5,782 nucleotides of DNA from the NCBI RefSeq assembly GCF_014904065.1, contig NZ_JACXJG010000025.1:63534-69315 (forward strand). The letters are read 5' to 3'. The notes beneath the pieces are model-generated. The model was given only the letters and a program-made list of their open reading frames with translations, made no database searches and was not told the DNA's origin. Positions 1-5,758 of the stretch are shown in pieces (within the stretch, counting starts at the first letter, position 1; every line of letters begins with the position of its first letter). The position numbers and the translations under genes are program-made. The stretch is from Gulosibacter sediminis. Lineage in GTDB: Bacteria; Actinomycetota; Actinomycetes; Actinomycetales; Microbacteriaceae.

Positions 1-187
1 GGATGCTGGCACGCCGCTCATCGAACGCATCCGACACGTACTTCAAGAACACGAGCCCAAGGATGACGTCTTTGTACTGTGACGCGTCCATCGAACCGCG
101 CAGCTTGTCGGCGGCTTTCCAGAGCGTGTCTTTCAGCTCTTTCATTGTCGACGGCGCCGGTGCGGCACCCTTCCGTGTCCGGGGCAT
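1..187 (-). CDS. hsdM: Type I restriction-modification DNA methyltransferase subunit M, N-terminal fragment
   Basis: This is the first 62 codons of a gene that runs off the left edge. Translation of the minus strand from the ATG at 187 begins MPRTRKGAAPAPSTMKELKD and continues with the HsdM_N pattern: a helix with LWKAADKLRGSMDASQYKDV, then ILGLVFLKYVSDAFDERR. That last segment, 'LGLVFLKYVSDAFDERR', is among the most conserved stretches at the start of type I M subunits. The known role of HsdM is to transfer methyl groups from S-adenosylmethionine to adenine N6 in the target site, in complex with an S subunit. The catalytic part (SAM motif, NPPF/Y) lies outside the window, so activity cannot be judged. 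The start is supported by AAGGA five bases upstream (193-197), which overlaps the stop codon of the preceding gene. It is therefore very likely translated together with the 656-residue protein upstream. An hsdR gene would be expected further along the same strand. Confidence 0.93.
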   Translation of the reverse strand, partial: MPRTRKGAAPAPSTMKELKDTLWKAADKLRGSMDASQYKDVILGLVFLKYVSDAFDERRASI

Positions 188-192
188 GCAGT

Positions 193-197
193 TCCTT
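193..197 (-). promoter_or_regulatory. Ribosome binding site of hsdM overlapping the upstream stop codon
   Basis: On the minus strand the TAA stop of the upstream gene is embedded in GTAAGGAACTGCATG. The AAGGA motif is five bases before the hsdM ATG. The overlap of stop codon and Shine-Dalgarno motif suggests translational coupling and fixes the hsdM start. Confidence 0.7.
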
Positions 198-2166
198 ACT
201 TCAAGGCGGATGCTGTGGCATCCGATTCGGTCAGAGTGACGGTGCCGGCGGCCACGGCCGTCGTCAGCGTATCGATGTAGTGGTCGAGGCGAGCCACGCG
301 ATCCATGAGCGCCGCGCGCACGTCTGCGGATTCAGAGAGTGCGCGCCGGAGCGGCGCGATGGCCGACGGCGCGACTCGGCGGAGCATCCACCGTTGCCAT
401 GCGCCCGGCCCTCCGGCTTGGACTGCAATGTCGGCTGCGATGAGTTCCGGGACAAGCCCGCCCGAATCTGCCGGGGTGATCCGCAACACACGCGCGGGGT
501 ATGCGACAACCTTTGAGCCGTCGGTGTCAACCCACGCCGCGGCGGTAGGGCTCGTGCGGAAGACCACGTCACCGGGTCGAGTCAGCTGAGCGGAGGGGTG
601 TTGCGTCGCGAATGTGAGCTGGTCGACGCGGGTACGGCCGATCGACGCGGGCTCGTCGAGGTCAGCTGCCGTCACGACGACCAGTCCTTCCGAACCCAAC
701 AGGTCGGCGTCAAGGCGCGTGCCCTGTACCCGCCGCAGGTGTCCAGCCGCGATCAGCTCCGATACCGACGCCGCTGCCGGGGCGTCGTGCCGCTCCGGCG
801 ATACTTCGAATGGGGTGAGGTCGGAACGGACGGCCTCTCCCGCCATGTCGAGCAACGCGGGGAGCGCCCTCACGTTCGCACTGGACGGCCGTCCTCCCCG
901 TTTCGCCGACGCCACCAGCGAGCCGCTGCTTGCCTGCAGTGAAGACGTGGCCACGAACTTCGCGAACCGGAAATGATGCGCACGAAGATCTCGGCGACCG
1001 CCCATGGCCGCCATCAGGTCTGAGACCAGGTCGGCGCGCGTCGCCGCGGTGAGTTGCGCATCGCTGAGATCGGCGACGGCAGTGGCCCGCTGCGCGGGTG
1101 GCACTTCGCCTGCCGGCTGCCCAAGCATCCACATCGCGAGAGACTCGCGGATCGCGCTGTCGACCAGGCCGGTCGTCAGTCGCGCGATTCCTCGTACCTG
1201 ACCGGAGCGAAGGATGTCTGCGCGCACCAACTCATCGTCGGGCGTCAACGGGTCGACAAGTGCCCGCGCGGGGCCGATCACAACCGCCGCATCGGCGGGC
1301 CGCAACGACAAGGAGACCTCGTCGACTGCCTGCAAGATCGCGGCCACGTCTTCGCCTCGGTTTGACGGAACGCGAGCGACCACGACGGAACGAGTCGCCG
1401 GGTCAGCTCCGTCGCCGACCCAGTGCCCTTCGACCAGCAGCTGGCGCCGGACGCGGCGGGCCTCCACATCGGACGGCAGAACGGTACTCACCTCGTCGCC
1501 GAGTTTGTTTGCGATCGCCAACGATAGCGCGGCGTCATCTGCGTCCAGCACCACAGTGGTGTCGTTGCCCGTGAGGGCGAGCGTGGCATCGACGACCAAT
1601 GCGGTGACTTCTGCGACCAACTTTCCCGCCGAACCAATCGCACGGTTCGATGCCGCATGGCGTCGGGCGACAAGTGCCAGCGCAGCGGACGGCGAGTACG
1701 CAGCGTCAACAAGACGCGCTGCGTAGGCGAGCCAGGGCGCGCCCCGACCGACGTGTGCAGCGATCTCGCGATGAAACATGCGGTCGGATGGGTCGAACTC
1801 GGCTGCTGCGTCATTGAGCTGTGCGTGCGTGAGTTCACTGAGACTGTCGGTCTGCGCATACATGGCGATCAGCGCCTCCAGTTCAGCGACCGCACTCGCG
1901 TCGGCAAAGGAGAATCCCGCAGGAGTTGCTGCCGCGGCAGCATCCTCACGTGCATCCGGGTTGTTGCCATGCTCAGTGCGCACAAGCCAGTCAGCCACCT
2001 CGTCTGCGTTGAAGCTAGGTCGGCCGATCTCGTCCGTGACCGCATTCGGAAATGGATCCTGAGTGGCCGCGAACCGTGCCCGCCACGTCGAGACCACGGG
2101 GCGCTGCACTCTGGCCAGCCGGGCGACACCGGCCAGGTCGATCAGGAGTGAGGGCGCTGTGGACAT
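196..2166 (-). CDS. HTH / degenerate N6-methylase-like / HsdS-like specificity fusion protein
   Basis: A 656-residue protein that is the first gene of a type I-like modification operon, eight bases before hsdM. Residues about 12-63 look like an AlpA/excisionase-type winged helix-turn-helix (VARLARVQRPVVSTWRARF, then PSFNADEVADWL). This arrangement is familiar at the N-terminus of actinobacterial 'N-6 DNA methylase' proteins. Residues about 170-350 follow the layout of an adenine methylase fold but lack its active residues: the motif I position reads VVLDADDAA (205-213) instead of DPACGTG, and the motif IV position reads VVARVPSN (262-269) instead of NPPF/Y. The later elements, ILRSGQVRGIARLTTGL and ESLAMWMLG (318-349), still resemble the strand-helix pattern of HsdM. 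Residues about 465-600 resemble an HsdS target-recognition domain (LTRPGDVVFRTSP at 528-540). A helical tail (about 605-640) resembles an HsdS spacer. Inference: a non-catalytic DNA-recognition subunit working with HsdM, possibly also autoregulating. No Shine-Dalgarno motif is evident before the ATG. It could instead be annotated simply as a restriction endonuclease subunit S or an N-6 DNA methylase; the exact function is unproven. Confidence 0.75.
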   Translation of the reverse strand: MSTAPSLLIDLAGVARLARVQRPVVSTWRARFAATQDPFPNAVTDEIGRPSFNADEVADWLVRTEHGNNPDAREDAAAAATPAGFSFADASAVAELEALIAMYAQTDSLSELTHAQLNDAAAEFDPSDRMFHREIAAHVGRGAPWLAYAARLVDAAYSPSAALALVARRHAASNRAIGSAGKLVAEVTALVVDATLALTGNDTTVVLDADDAALSLAIANKLGDEVSTVLPSDVEARRVRRQLLVEGHWVGDGADPATRSVVVARVPSNRGEDVAAILQAVDEVSLSLRPADAAVVIGPARALVDPLTPDDELVRADILRSGQVRGIARLTTGLVDSAIRESLAMWMLGQPAGEVPPAQRATAVADLSDAQLTAATRADLVSDLMAAMGGRRDLRAHHFRFAKFVATSSLQASSGSLVASAKRGGRPSSANVRALPALLDMAGEAVRSDLTPFEVSPERHDAPAAASVSELIAAGHLRRVQGTRLDADLLGSEGLVVVTAADLDEPASIGRTRVDQLTFATQHPSAQLTRPGDVVFRTSPTAAAWVDTDGSKVVAYPARVLRITPADSGGLVPELIAADIAVQAGGPGAWQRWMLRRVAPSAIAPLRRALSESADVRAALMDRVARLDHYIDTLTTAVAAGTVTLTESDATASALK

Positions 2167-2185
2167 GAGTCAAACGTACTTCAAG

Positions 2186-2238
2186 AATCTAACTTGGTAG
2201 ATGCACTCACTGATAAGAGGGCTTATCAGCAGTCTCAA
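2186..2238 (-). promoter_or_regulatory. Candidate promoter of the modification operon
   Basis: Reading the minus strand toward the ATG at 2166 there are two possible arrangements. In one, TTGAGA (2233-2238) is followed after 17 bases by TATCAG (2210-2215), a weak -10 lying inside the palindrome. In the other, a TAGATT box (2186-2191) fits the loose actinobacterial -10 pattern TAnnnT and would start transcription only about a dozen bases before the ATG. The second option agrees with the missing Shine-Dalgarno motif, since it would give a nearly leaderless mRNA. Either way the 20-bp palindrome overlaps or abuts the promoter. Assigned by eye only. Confidence 0.3.
2210..2229. repeat. Perfect 20-bp palindrome, candidate operator in the divergent promoter region
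   Basis: Two perfect 8-bp inverted arms, CTGATAAG and CTTATCAG, are separated by AGGG. The palindrome lies 43 bp before the start of the modification operon and about 130 bp before the divergent DUF2130 gene. It is short, symmetric and AT-rich in a GC-rich setting, with a half-site spacing of about one helical turn, which fits an operator for a dimeric HTH protein. The HTH-bearing first gene of the operon is the natural candidate, but that is inference. A weak intrinsic hairpin is the alternative. No T-tract follows on either strand, so a terminator is unlikely. Confidence 0.55.
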
Positions 2239-2272
2239 TGAAGTTCGCCCAATTTTGGTCCACGATCGGTTC

Positions 2273-2289
2273 AACGACACCACGTCGTT
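2273..2289. repeat. Second inverted repeat in the divergent intergenic region
   Basis: AACGAC and GTCGTT form perfect 6-bp arms around the 5-base centre ACCAC. It lies between the 20-bp palindrome and the start of the DUF2130 gene, where its promoter should be. Its sequence is unrelated to the first palindrome, so if it is an operator it is for a different protein. A 6-bp arm can arise by chance, so confidence is low. Confidence 0.3.
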
Positions 2290-2291
2290 AT

Positions 2292-2326
2292 CACGGGCAG
2301 AGCGTTGCTGATTTGCCCCGCCCGTG
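2292..2326 (+). other. Possible leader hairpin upstream of the DUF2130 gene
   Basis: CACGGGC (2292-2298) can pair perfectly with GCCCGTG (2320-2326) across a 21-base loop. An alternative pairing, GGGCA (2295-2299) with TGCCC (2314-2318), shares the left arm. It sits 22 bases before the GGAG ribosome binding site. It could be a 5' leader structure if transcription starts upstream of it. No known riboswitch is recognised, and a long-loop 7-bp stem in GC-rich DNA is weak evidence. Confidence 0.2.
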
Positions 2327-2347
2327 GGATCCACTTCCGCACCCTTT

Positions 2348-2351
2348 GGAG
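2348..2351 (+). promoter_or_regulatory. Ribosome binding site of the DUF2130 gene
   Basis: GGAG lies six bases before the ATG at 2358 and supports that start. No upstream -10/-35 pair could be assigned with confidence for this gene. Confidence 0.6.
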
Positions 2352-2357
2352 TAGCTC

Positions 2358-3584
2358 ATGACCCACGCCACGCCGATCACCGCCCTCAACGAAATCAAGT
2401 GCCCCCACTGCGGGACCCCCTTCACGATCGACAAGGCGCAGTACGCCGACATCGTGCAGCAGGTGCGCAGCACAGAGTTCGAACACGAGCTTCATGCGCG
2501 CCTCGCCGCAGCGGACAAGACCAAGGAGTCTGAGATCGCGCTCGCCGTAGCTAAGGAAGCTCAGCAGGCACAGAAGGCCAGCGCCGCGAAGGACACCGAG
2601 ATCCAGCACCTGAAGTCCGAGCTGAAGTCGGCGGCGACCGCCCAGGAGCTTGCGGTCGCAAAGGCAGTCTCGGCTGCGGAGAAGAGCCTCGAGAAGGCGA
2701 AGAACACGCTGGCTCTTCAGTCCGCCGAGCAGAAGGTCAAGGACGCCGCGCTCAAGGAGTCGCACACCAGGGAGCTCGCCCTGAAGGATGAACTCATCGA
2801 CCGGTATAAGGACATGAAGGCGAAGCTGTCGGTGAAGCTCCTCGGGGAGACCCTCGAGCAGCACTGCGAGACCGAGTTCAATCGCATGCGCTCCCTCGCT
2901 TTCCCCAACGCGACGTTCGGGAAGGACAACGACGCATCCGCTGGCACGAAGGGCGACTACGTCTTCCGAGACTTCAGCGACGACAAGGTGGAGTACGTCT
3001 CGATCATGTTCGAGATGAAGAATGAGTCCGACGCCACCGCTACGAAGAAGAAGAACAGCGACTTTTTCGCCAAGCTCGACAAGGATCGCAACGACAAGGG
3101 TTGCGAGTATGCGGTGCTCGTCTCGATGCTCGAGGAAGACTCAGACCTCTACGCCGGGATCACCGATGTCTCTCACGAGTACCCGAAGATGTTCGTCGTC
3201 CGTCCGCAGTTCTTCCTCGCGATCATCGCCCTGCTACGCAACGCCGCGCAGGACACCATCATGGTCAAGGACGAGCTCGAACAGATCAAGAAGCAGAACA
3301 TCGATATCACCGAGTTTGAGGCAGAGCTCGAAGAGTTTAAGTCGGCGTTCGGCCGAAACTACCGCCTTGCCAGTGGCAAGTTCGATGCCGCAATCAAAGA
3401 AATCGACGGTGCGATCGCCCGGCTCCAGAAGGTCAAGGACAACCTTCTCGGGTCGGAGAACAACCTCCGACTCGCGAACGAGAAGGCGACAGCGCTCACG
3501 GTCAAGAAGTTGACCAAGGGCAACCCGACTATGGCGGCCAAGTTTGCCGAGCTGGGCGCGGCCGACGAGCACGACCCTGCATAA
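2358..3584 (+). CDS. DUF2130-family protein with coiled coil and PD-(D/E)XK-like nuclease core
   Basis: A 408-residue protein, the usual size of the DUF2130 family. The N-terminus carries CPHCGTPF (15-22), a single CxxC pair like half a zinc ribbon; no second pair follows. Residues about 35-165 are rich in Ala, Lys and Glu with heptad-like spacing and should form a long coiled coil. The conserved core begins around [20 protein letters not shown] (159-178) and contains GDYVF (Asp200), then FEMKNE with Glu219 and Lys221. This is the Asp...Glu-x-Lys arrangement of PD-(D/E)XK nucleases, and Glu167 or Glu171 could be the extra helix residue. Conserved segments [14 protein letters not shown] (231-244), YAVLVSMLE (251-259) and MFVVRPQFF (278-286) follow. 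A second helical region (about 300-375) ends the protein. A cytoplasmic nucleic-acid enzyme is inferred from the motif; the family's activity is not established to my knowledge. It is divergent from the modification operon and likely part of the same accessory block. Its codon use is less GC-rich than the right block (for example, 3301-3360 has 31 G/C of 60). RmuC-like proteins have a comparable architecture. Confidence 0.9.
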   Translation: MTHATPITALNEIKCPHCGTPFTIDKAQYADIVQQVRSTEFEHELHARLAAADKTKESEIALAVAKEAQQAQKASAAKDTEIQHLKSELKSAATAQELAVAKAVSAAEKSLEKAKNTLALQSAEQKVKDAALKESHTRELALKDELIDRYKDMKAKLSVKLLGETLEQHCETEFNRMRSLAFPNATFGKDNDASAGTKGDYVFRDFSDDKVEYVSIMFEMKNESDATATKKKNSDFFAKLDKDRNDKGCEYAVLVSMLEEDSDLYAGITDVSHEYPKMFVVRPQFFLAIIALLRNAAQDTIMVKDELEQIKKQNIDITEFEAELEEFKSAFGRNYRLASGKFDAAIKEIDGAIARLQKVKDNLLGSENNLRLANEKATALTVKKLTKGNPTMAAKFAELGAADEHDPA

Positions 3585-3587
3585 CAG

Positions 3588-3630
3588 TTTTCGGTGGGAG
3601 CCCTGCACGAGTGCGGGCTCCCACCGAAAA
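3588..3630. terminator. Strong bidirectional hairpin terminator between converging genes
   Basis: TTTTCGGTGGGAGCCC (3588-3603) pairs perfectly over 16 bp with GGGCTCCCACCGAAAA (3615-3630). The top of the loop can close further through GCA/TGC with one bulged T. It begins four bases after the DUF2130 stop and ends 22 bases before the stop of the converging aldolase gene, so it can serve both. The four T/A pairs are inside the stem base on both strands and no separate U-tract follows, as is common for actinobacterial hairpin terminators. Confidence 0.85.
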
Positions 3631-3652
3631 ACGCTGAGCCTGCCGGCCCGCG

Positions 3653-4270
3653 CTAAAGCAGCGCCTCGATATCGCCCGACCCAAGCACGTTCGGCTCGCG
3701 ATCGCGCAGCAGCAGCGCAAGCCGCGCCGTCTCCTCGAGCTCTTCGGCGGCAGCCACCGCGGCGGCGAGCGTCGCCCCCGCCACAAGCGAGCCGTGGTGG
3801 GCGAGAATCACCGCCGGCGCGCGCGTGGCCGCCTCGCGGATCTCGGCAACCGCATCCGTCGTGCCGGGCTTGAAGTACGGTACGACGGGCACGTCGCGGC
3901 CGACGCGCATCACGAAGTACGGCGTCAGCGACGGGATGAGCGGCTCGCCCTCGCGCCAGAGGCAGCTCAGCGCCGTGACGTAGGTCGAGTGGAGGTGCAC
4001 GATTGCACGGGCGTCGGGGCGCGCCTCGTACATCGCCCGGTGCATCGGCACCTCCTTGCTCGGCTTGCCACCGCCGATGTGCCGAAACTCGCCATCAAGC
4101 TCCGAGAGCTCGCTGACGTCGAGGCGCCCGAGCGAGGAGTTCGTCGGGGTCATGAGCAGACCCCCGTCGACTCGCGCGCTGAGGTTGCCGGCGGTGCCAA
4201 CCGAGTACCCGCGGTTGAAGAGGCTCGCGCCAAACTCCACGAGCTGCTGGCGAGTTTCGTGATTACGCAA
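3653..4270 (-). CDS. otnC: Class II aldolase, probable 3-oxo-tetronate 4-phosphate decarboxylase (OtnC-like)
   Basis: A 205-residue protein of the class II aldolase/adducin fold, complete in length for the family. Visible motifs are GTAGNLS (25-31), TPTNSSLGRL (41-50), KPSKE with Glu73 as the expected catalytic acid/base, HLHS with metal ligands His92 and His94, LTPYFVMRVG (115-124), and AHHGS with the third ligand His159. All catalytic residues are present. The pattern GxAGNLS / TPTNSxLGRLD / KPSKE / HLHST / LTPYxVMRVG matches the OtnC branch better than L-fuculose-phosphate aldolase or ribulose-phosphate epimerase. The known OtnC reaction converts 3-oxo-tetronate 4-phosphate to dihydroxyacetone phosphate plus CO2, after phosphorylation by OtnK. 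It follows a GntP permease gene by 30 bp on the same strand, a pairing known for acid-sugar clusters. The start is TTG (4270), chosen for the AAGGA eight bases upstream and the fit to the family N-terminus. Exact substrate (threonate or erythronate type) is not decided by the sequence. Confidence 0.85.
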   Translation of the reverse strand: MRNHETRQQLVEFGASLFNRGYSVGTAGNLSARVDGGLLMTPTNSSLGRLDVSELSELDGEFRHIGGGKPSKEVPMHRAMYEARPDARAIVHLHSTYVTALSCLWREGEPLIPSLTPYFVMRVGRDVPVVPYFKPGTTDAVAEIREAATRAPAVILAHHGSLVAGATLAAAVAAAEELEETARLALLLRDREPNVLGSGDIEALL

Positions 4271-4278
4271 TCGAGGTT

Positions 4279-4283
4279 TCCTT
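4279..4283 (-). promoter_or_regulatory. Ribosome binding site deciding the TTG start of the aldolase gene
   Basis: On the minus strand AAGGA ends eight bases before TTG at 4270-4268. It lies within the 30-bp gap after the permease stop codon. No terminator-like hairpin is visible in that gap, so the two genes are most likely cotranscribed. Confidence 0.55.
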
Positions 4284-4300
4284 ATCTGCGGCGAGCGCGG

Positions 4301-5758
4301 TTACACAAAGATGTCGGCAACGAGCAGCGAGACGAGGCAGGTCGCCCACGCGATCGTCGTCGGCACCGACCAGGTCAGCAGCTGGTGCTTGACCTCCTTG
4401 ACACCGAGCATGCGGTTGACGACCCAGAAGAGCGAGTCGTTGAAGTAGCTGAACACCATCGCGCCGAGACACGCGGCCTGCGCGGCGAGCGCGAGGTTCA
4501 CGTCGGGCATCGTCGCGAGAATCGGCGCCGAGAGCGAGGCCGAGGTGATGATTGAGACGGTGCCGCTGCCTTGTACGAGCCGCACGGCCGAGGCGATGAC
4601 GAACGGAATCAGGATCGCCGGCAGCGGCAGCTGCGAGACGAACTCGCCGAGCGCGTCGCCCACGCCGCTGTCGCGGAGCACCTGGCCGAGCGCGCCGCCG
4701 GCACCGGTGACGAGCAGGATGATGCCGGCCTGGTCGATGCCCTTCTCCATGGTCGCGAGCGTGGTCTGGCGCTTCTGGCCGATGGTAAGGCCGTAGATCG
4801 CGGCGATGACGCCGAGGCCAACGGCGATGACCGGGTTCCCGACGAAGGATGCGACGCCAACGAGCCACTCGGGCAGCACGCCGGGCGCGCTGGTCGCGAC
4901 CGCGTTGATGCCGGTGTTCGCAAAGATGAGCACGATGGGCAGGAGGATCGGCAGCATCGACATGAACAGCGACGGCAGCTCCTTCTCACGCTCCTCGGCG
5001 AGGCTGTTGAACTCGCTGACCGCCTCGCTGGCACTGAGCTTGGTGCCGGTGTCGACCTCGATCATCTTCTCGATCTTCGGGCCCATGTACTTCGCGTAGA
5101 GCGTCACGGTGAAGATCGCGGGGATCGTGAGGATCACGCCGTAGAGGATCATCTCGCCGATGTTCACGTCGAAGATGCCGGCCGCGCCAAGCGGGCCAGG
5201 CGTCGGCGGCACGGCGTGGTGGGTGAGCACGAGGCCGCCGGCGAGGGCGATGCCGAGCGTGAGCACCGAGCGGCCCGCGCTGCGCGAGAGCGCCTTGACG
5301 AGCGGGTTCAAGATGACGAATGCGCTGTCAACGAAGATCGGGATCGACACGATGTAGCCGGCGACCGCGAGCGCCCACTCCTCCTTGCGCTTGCCGAGCC
5401 AGCGCAGCAGGGTAATCGCAAGCTTCTCGGCCGCGCCGGACGCCTCGAGGATGGCGCCCATCATGACGCCGAAACCGACCACGAAACCGATCGTGGCGAG
5501 CGTCGAGCCGAAACCGGAAGAAATCGATCCGACGGTGTCTTCGGGCGACAAGCCCGCCGAAAGGCCGGCGATCGACGCGGCGATGACGAGGGCGAGCAGC
5601 GCGTGAATCTTCGTGCGCAGCACGAGGAAGATGAGGACAGCGATGGCGACGGCAAGGCCGACGAAGGCCCACGGGCCGACCGTCACGGCGCCCTCCGCTT
5701 CGGCGGCAACGAGCGCGGCCGACCGCGAGACGCCGAGCGCGTCAATGAGGCTCTTCAC
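4301..5758 (-). CDS. GntP-family gluconate/sugar-acid:H+ symporter
   Basis: An inner-membrane permease of about 460-485 residues with roughly a dozen hydrophobic helices. Examples are 27-47, 52-70, 86-104, 128-150, 165-182, 203-221, 266-282, 307-325, 344-360, 378-395 and 464-484. GntP hallmarks are HHAVPPTPGPLGAAGIF (180-196), QGSGTVSIITSASL (396-409) and FNDSLFWVVNRMLGV (439-453). A hydrophilic loop (about 225-262) separates the two halves, as in the family. The role known for the family is proton-coupled uptake of gluconate or related sugar acids. With the OtnC-like gene immediately downstream, a four-carbon acid such as threonate or erythronate is a reasonable inferred substrate. The start is uncertain. 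GTG at 5758 has no Shine-Dalgarno motif, and the frame stays open to the window edge. GTG at 5686 (residue Val25) has GGAGG five bases upstream and would give a 461-residue protein beginning MTVGPWAFVGLAVAIAV, a typical GntP start. The body of the gene is intact. Confidence 0.93.
   Translation of the reverse strand: MKSLIDALGVSRSAALVAAEAEGAVTVGPWAFVGLAVAIAVLIFLVLRTKIHALLALVIAASIAGLSAGLSPEDTVGSISSGFGSTLATIGFVVGFGVMMGAILEASGAAEKLAITLLRWLGKRKEEWALAVAGYIVSIPIFVDSAFVILNPLVKALSRSAGRSVLTLGIALAGGLVLTHHAVPPTPGPLGAAGIFDVNIGEMILYGVILTIPAIFTVTLYAKYMGPKIEKMIEVDTGTKLSASEAVSEFNSLAEEREKELPSLFMSMLPILLPIVLIFANTGINAVATSAPGVLPEWLVGVASFVGNPVIAVGLGVIAAIYGLTIGQKRQTTLATMEKGIDQAGIILLVTGAGGALGQVLRDSGVGDALGEFVSQLPLPAILIPFVIASAVRLVQGSGTVSIITSASLSAPILATMPDVNLALAAQAACLGAMVFSYFNDSLFWVVNRMLGVKEVKHQLLTWSVPTTIAWATCLVSLLVADIFV
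5692..5696 (-). promoter_or_regulatory. Shine-Dalgarno motif supporting an internal GTG start for the GntP permease
   Basis: GGAGG on the minus strand lies five bases before the GTG at 5686-5684. It marks an alternative start 72 bases downstream of the outer GTG and would remove 24 residues that precede the first membrane helix. It could be coincidental, because GAG GGC codons in the outer frame also produce this sequence. Confidence 0.4.

Noticed and set aside
79..589. Overlapping plus-strand frames opposite the 3' end of the fusion gene and hsdM
   Set aside because: No domain, no ribosome binding site, and biased composition; the minus-strand frames explain the region.
2292..2326. Riboswitch or attenuator before the DUF2130 gene
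   Set aside because: Only one 7-bp stem with a long loop is visible. No conserved riboswitch core and no T-tract.
2167..2357. A small controller-protein gene between the divergent genes
   Set aside because: No frame of convincing length with a start and ribosome binding site was found there. The region holds promoters and inverted repeats instead.
3022..3513. A 163-codon frame within the DUF2130 gene rich in Ser and Arg
   Set aside because: Low-complexity out-of-frame translation of a gene whose own frame has clear family motifs.
4263..4868. A 201-codon minus-strand frame overlapping the end of the permease and the start of the aldolase gene
   Set aside because: An Arg-rich out-of-frame shadow. 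The permease frame carries the GntP motifs through this region.
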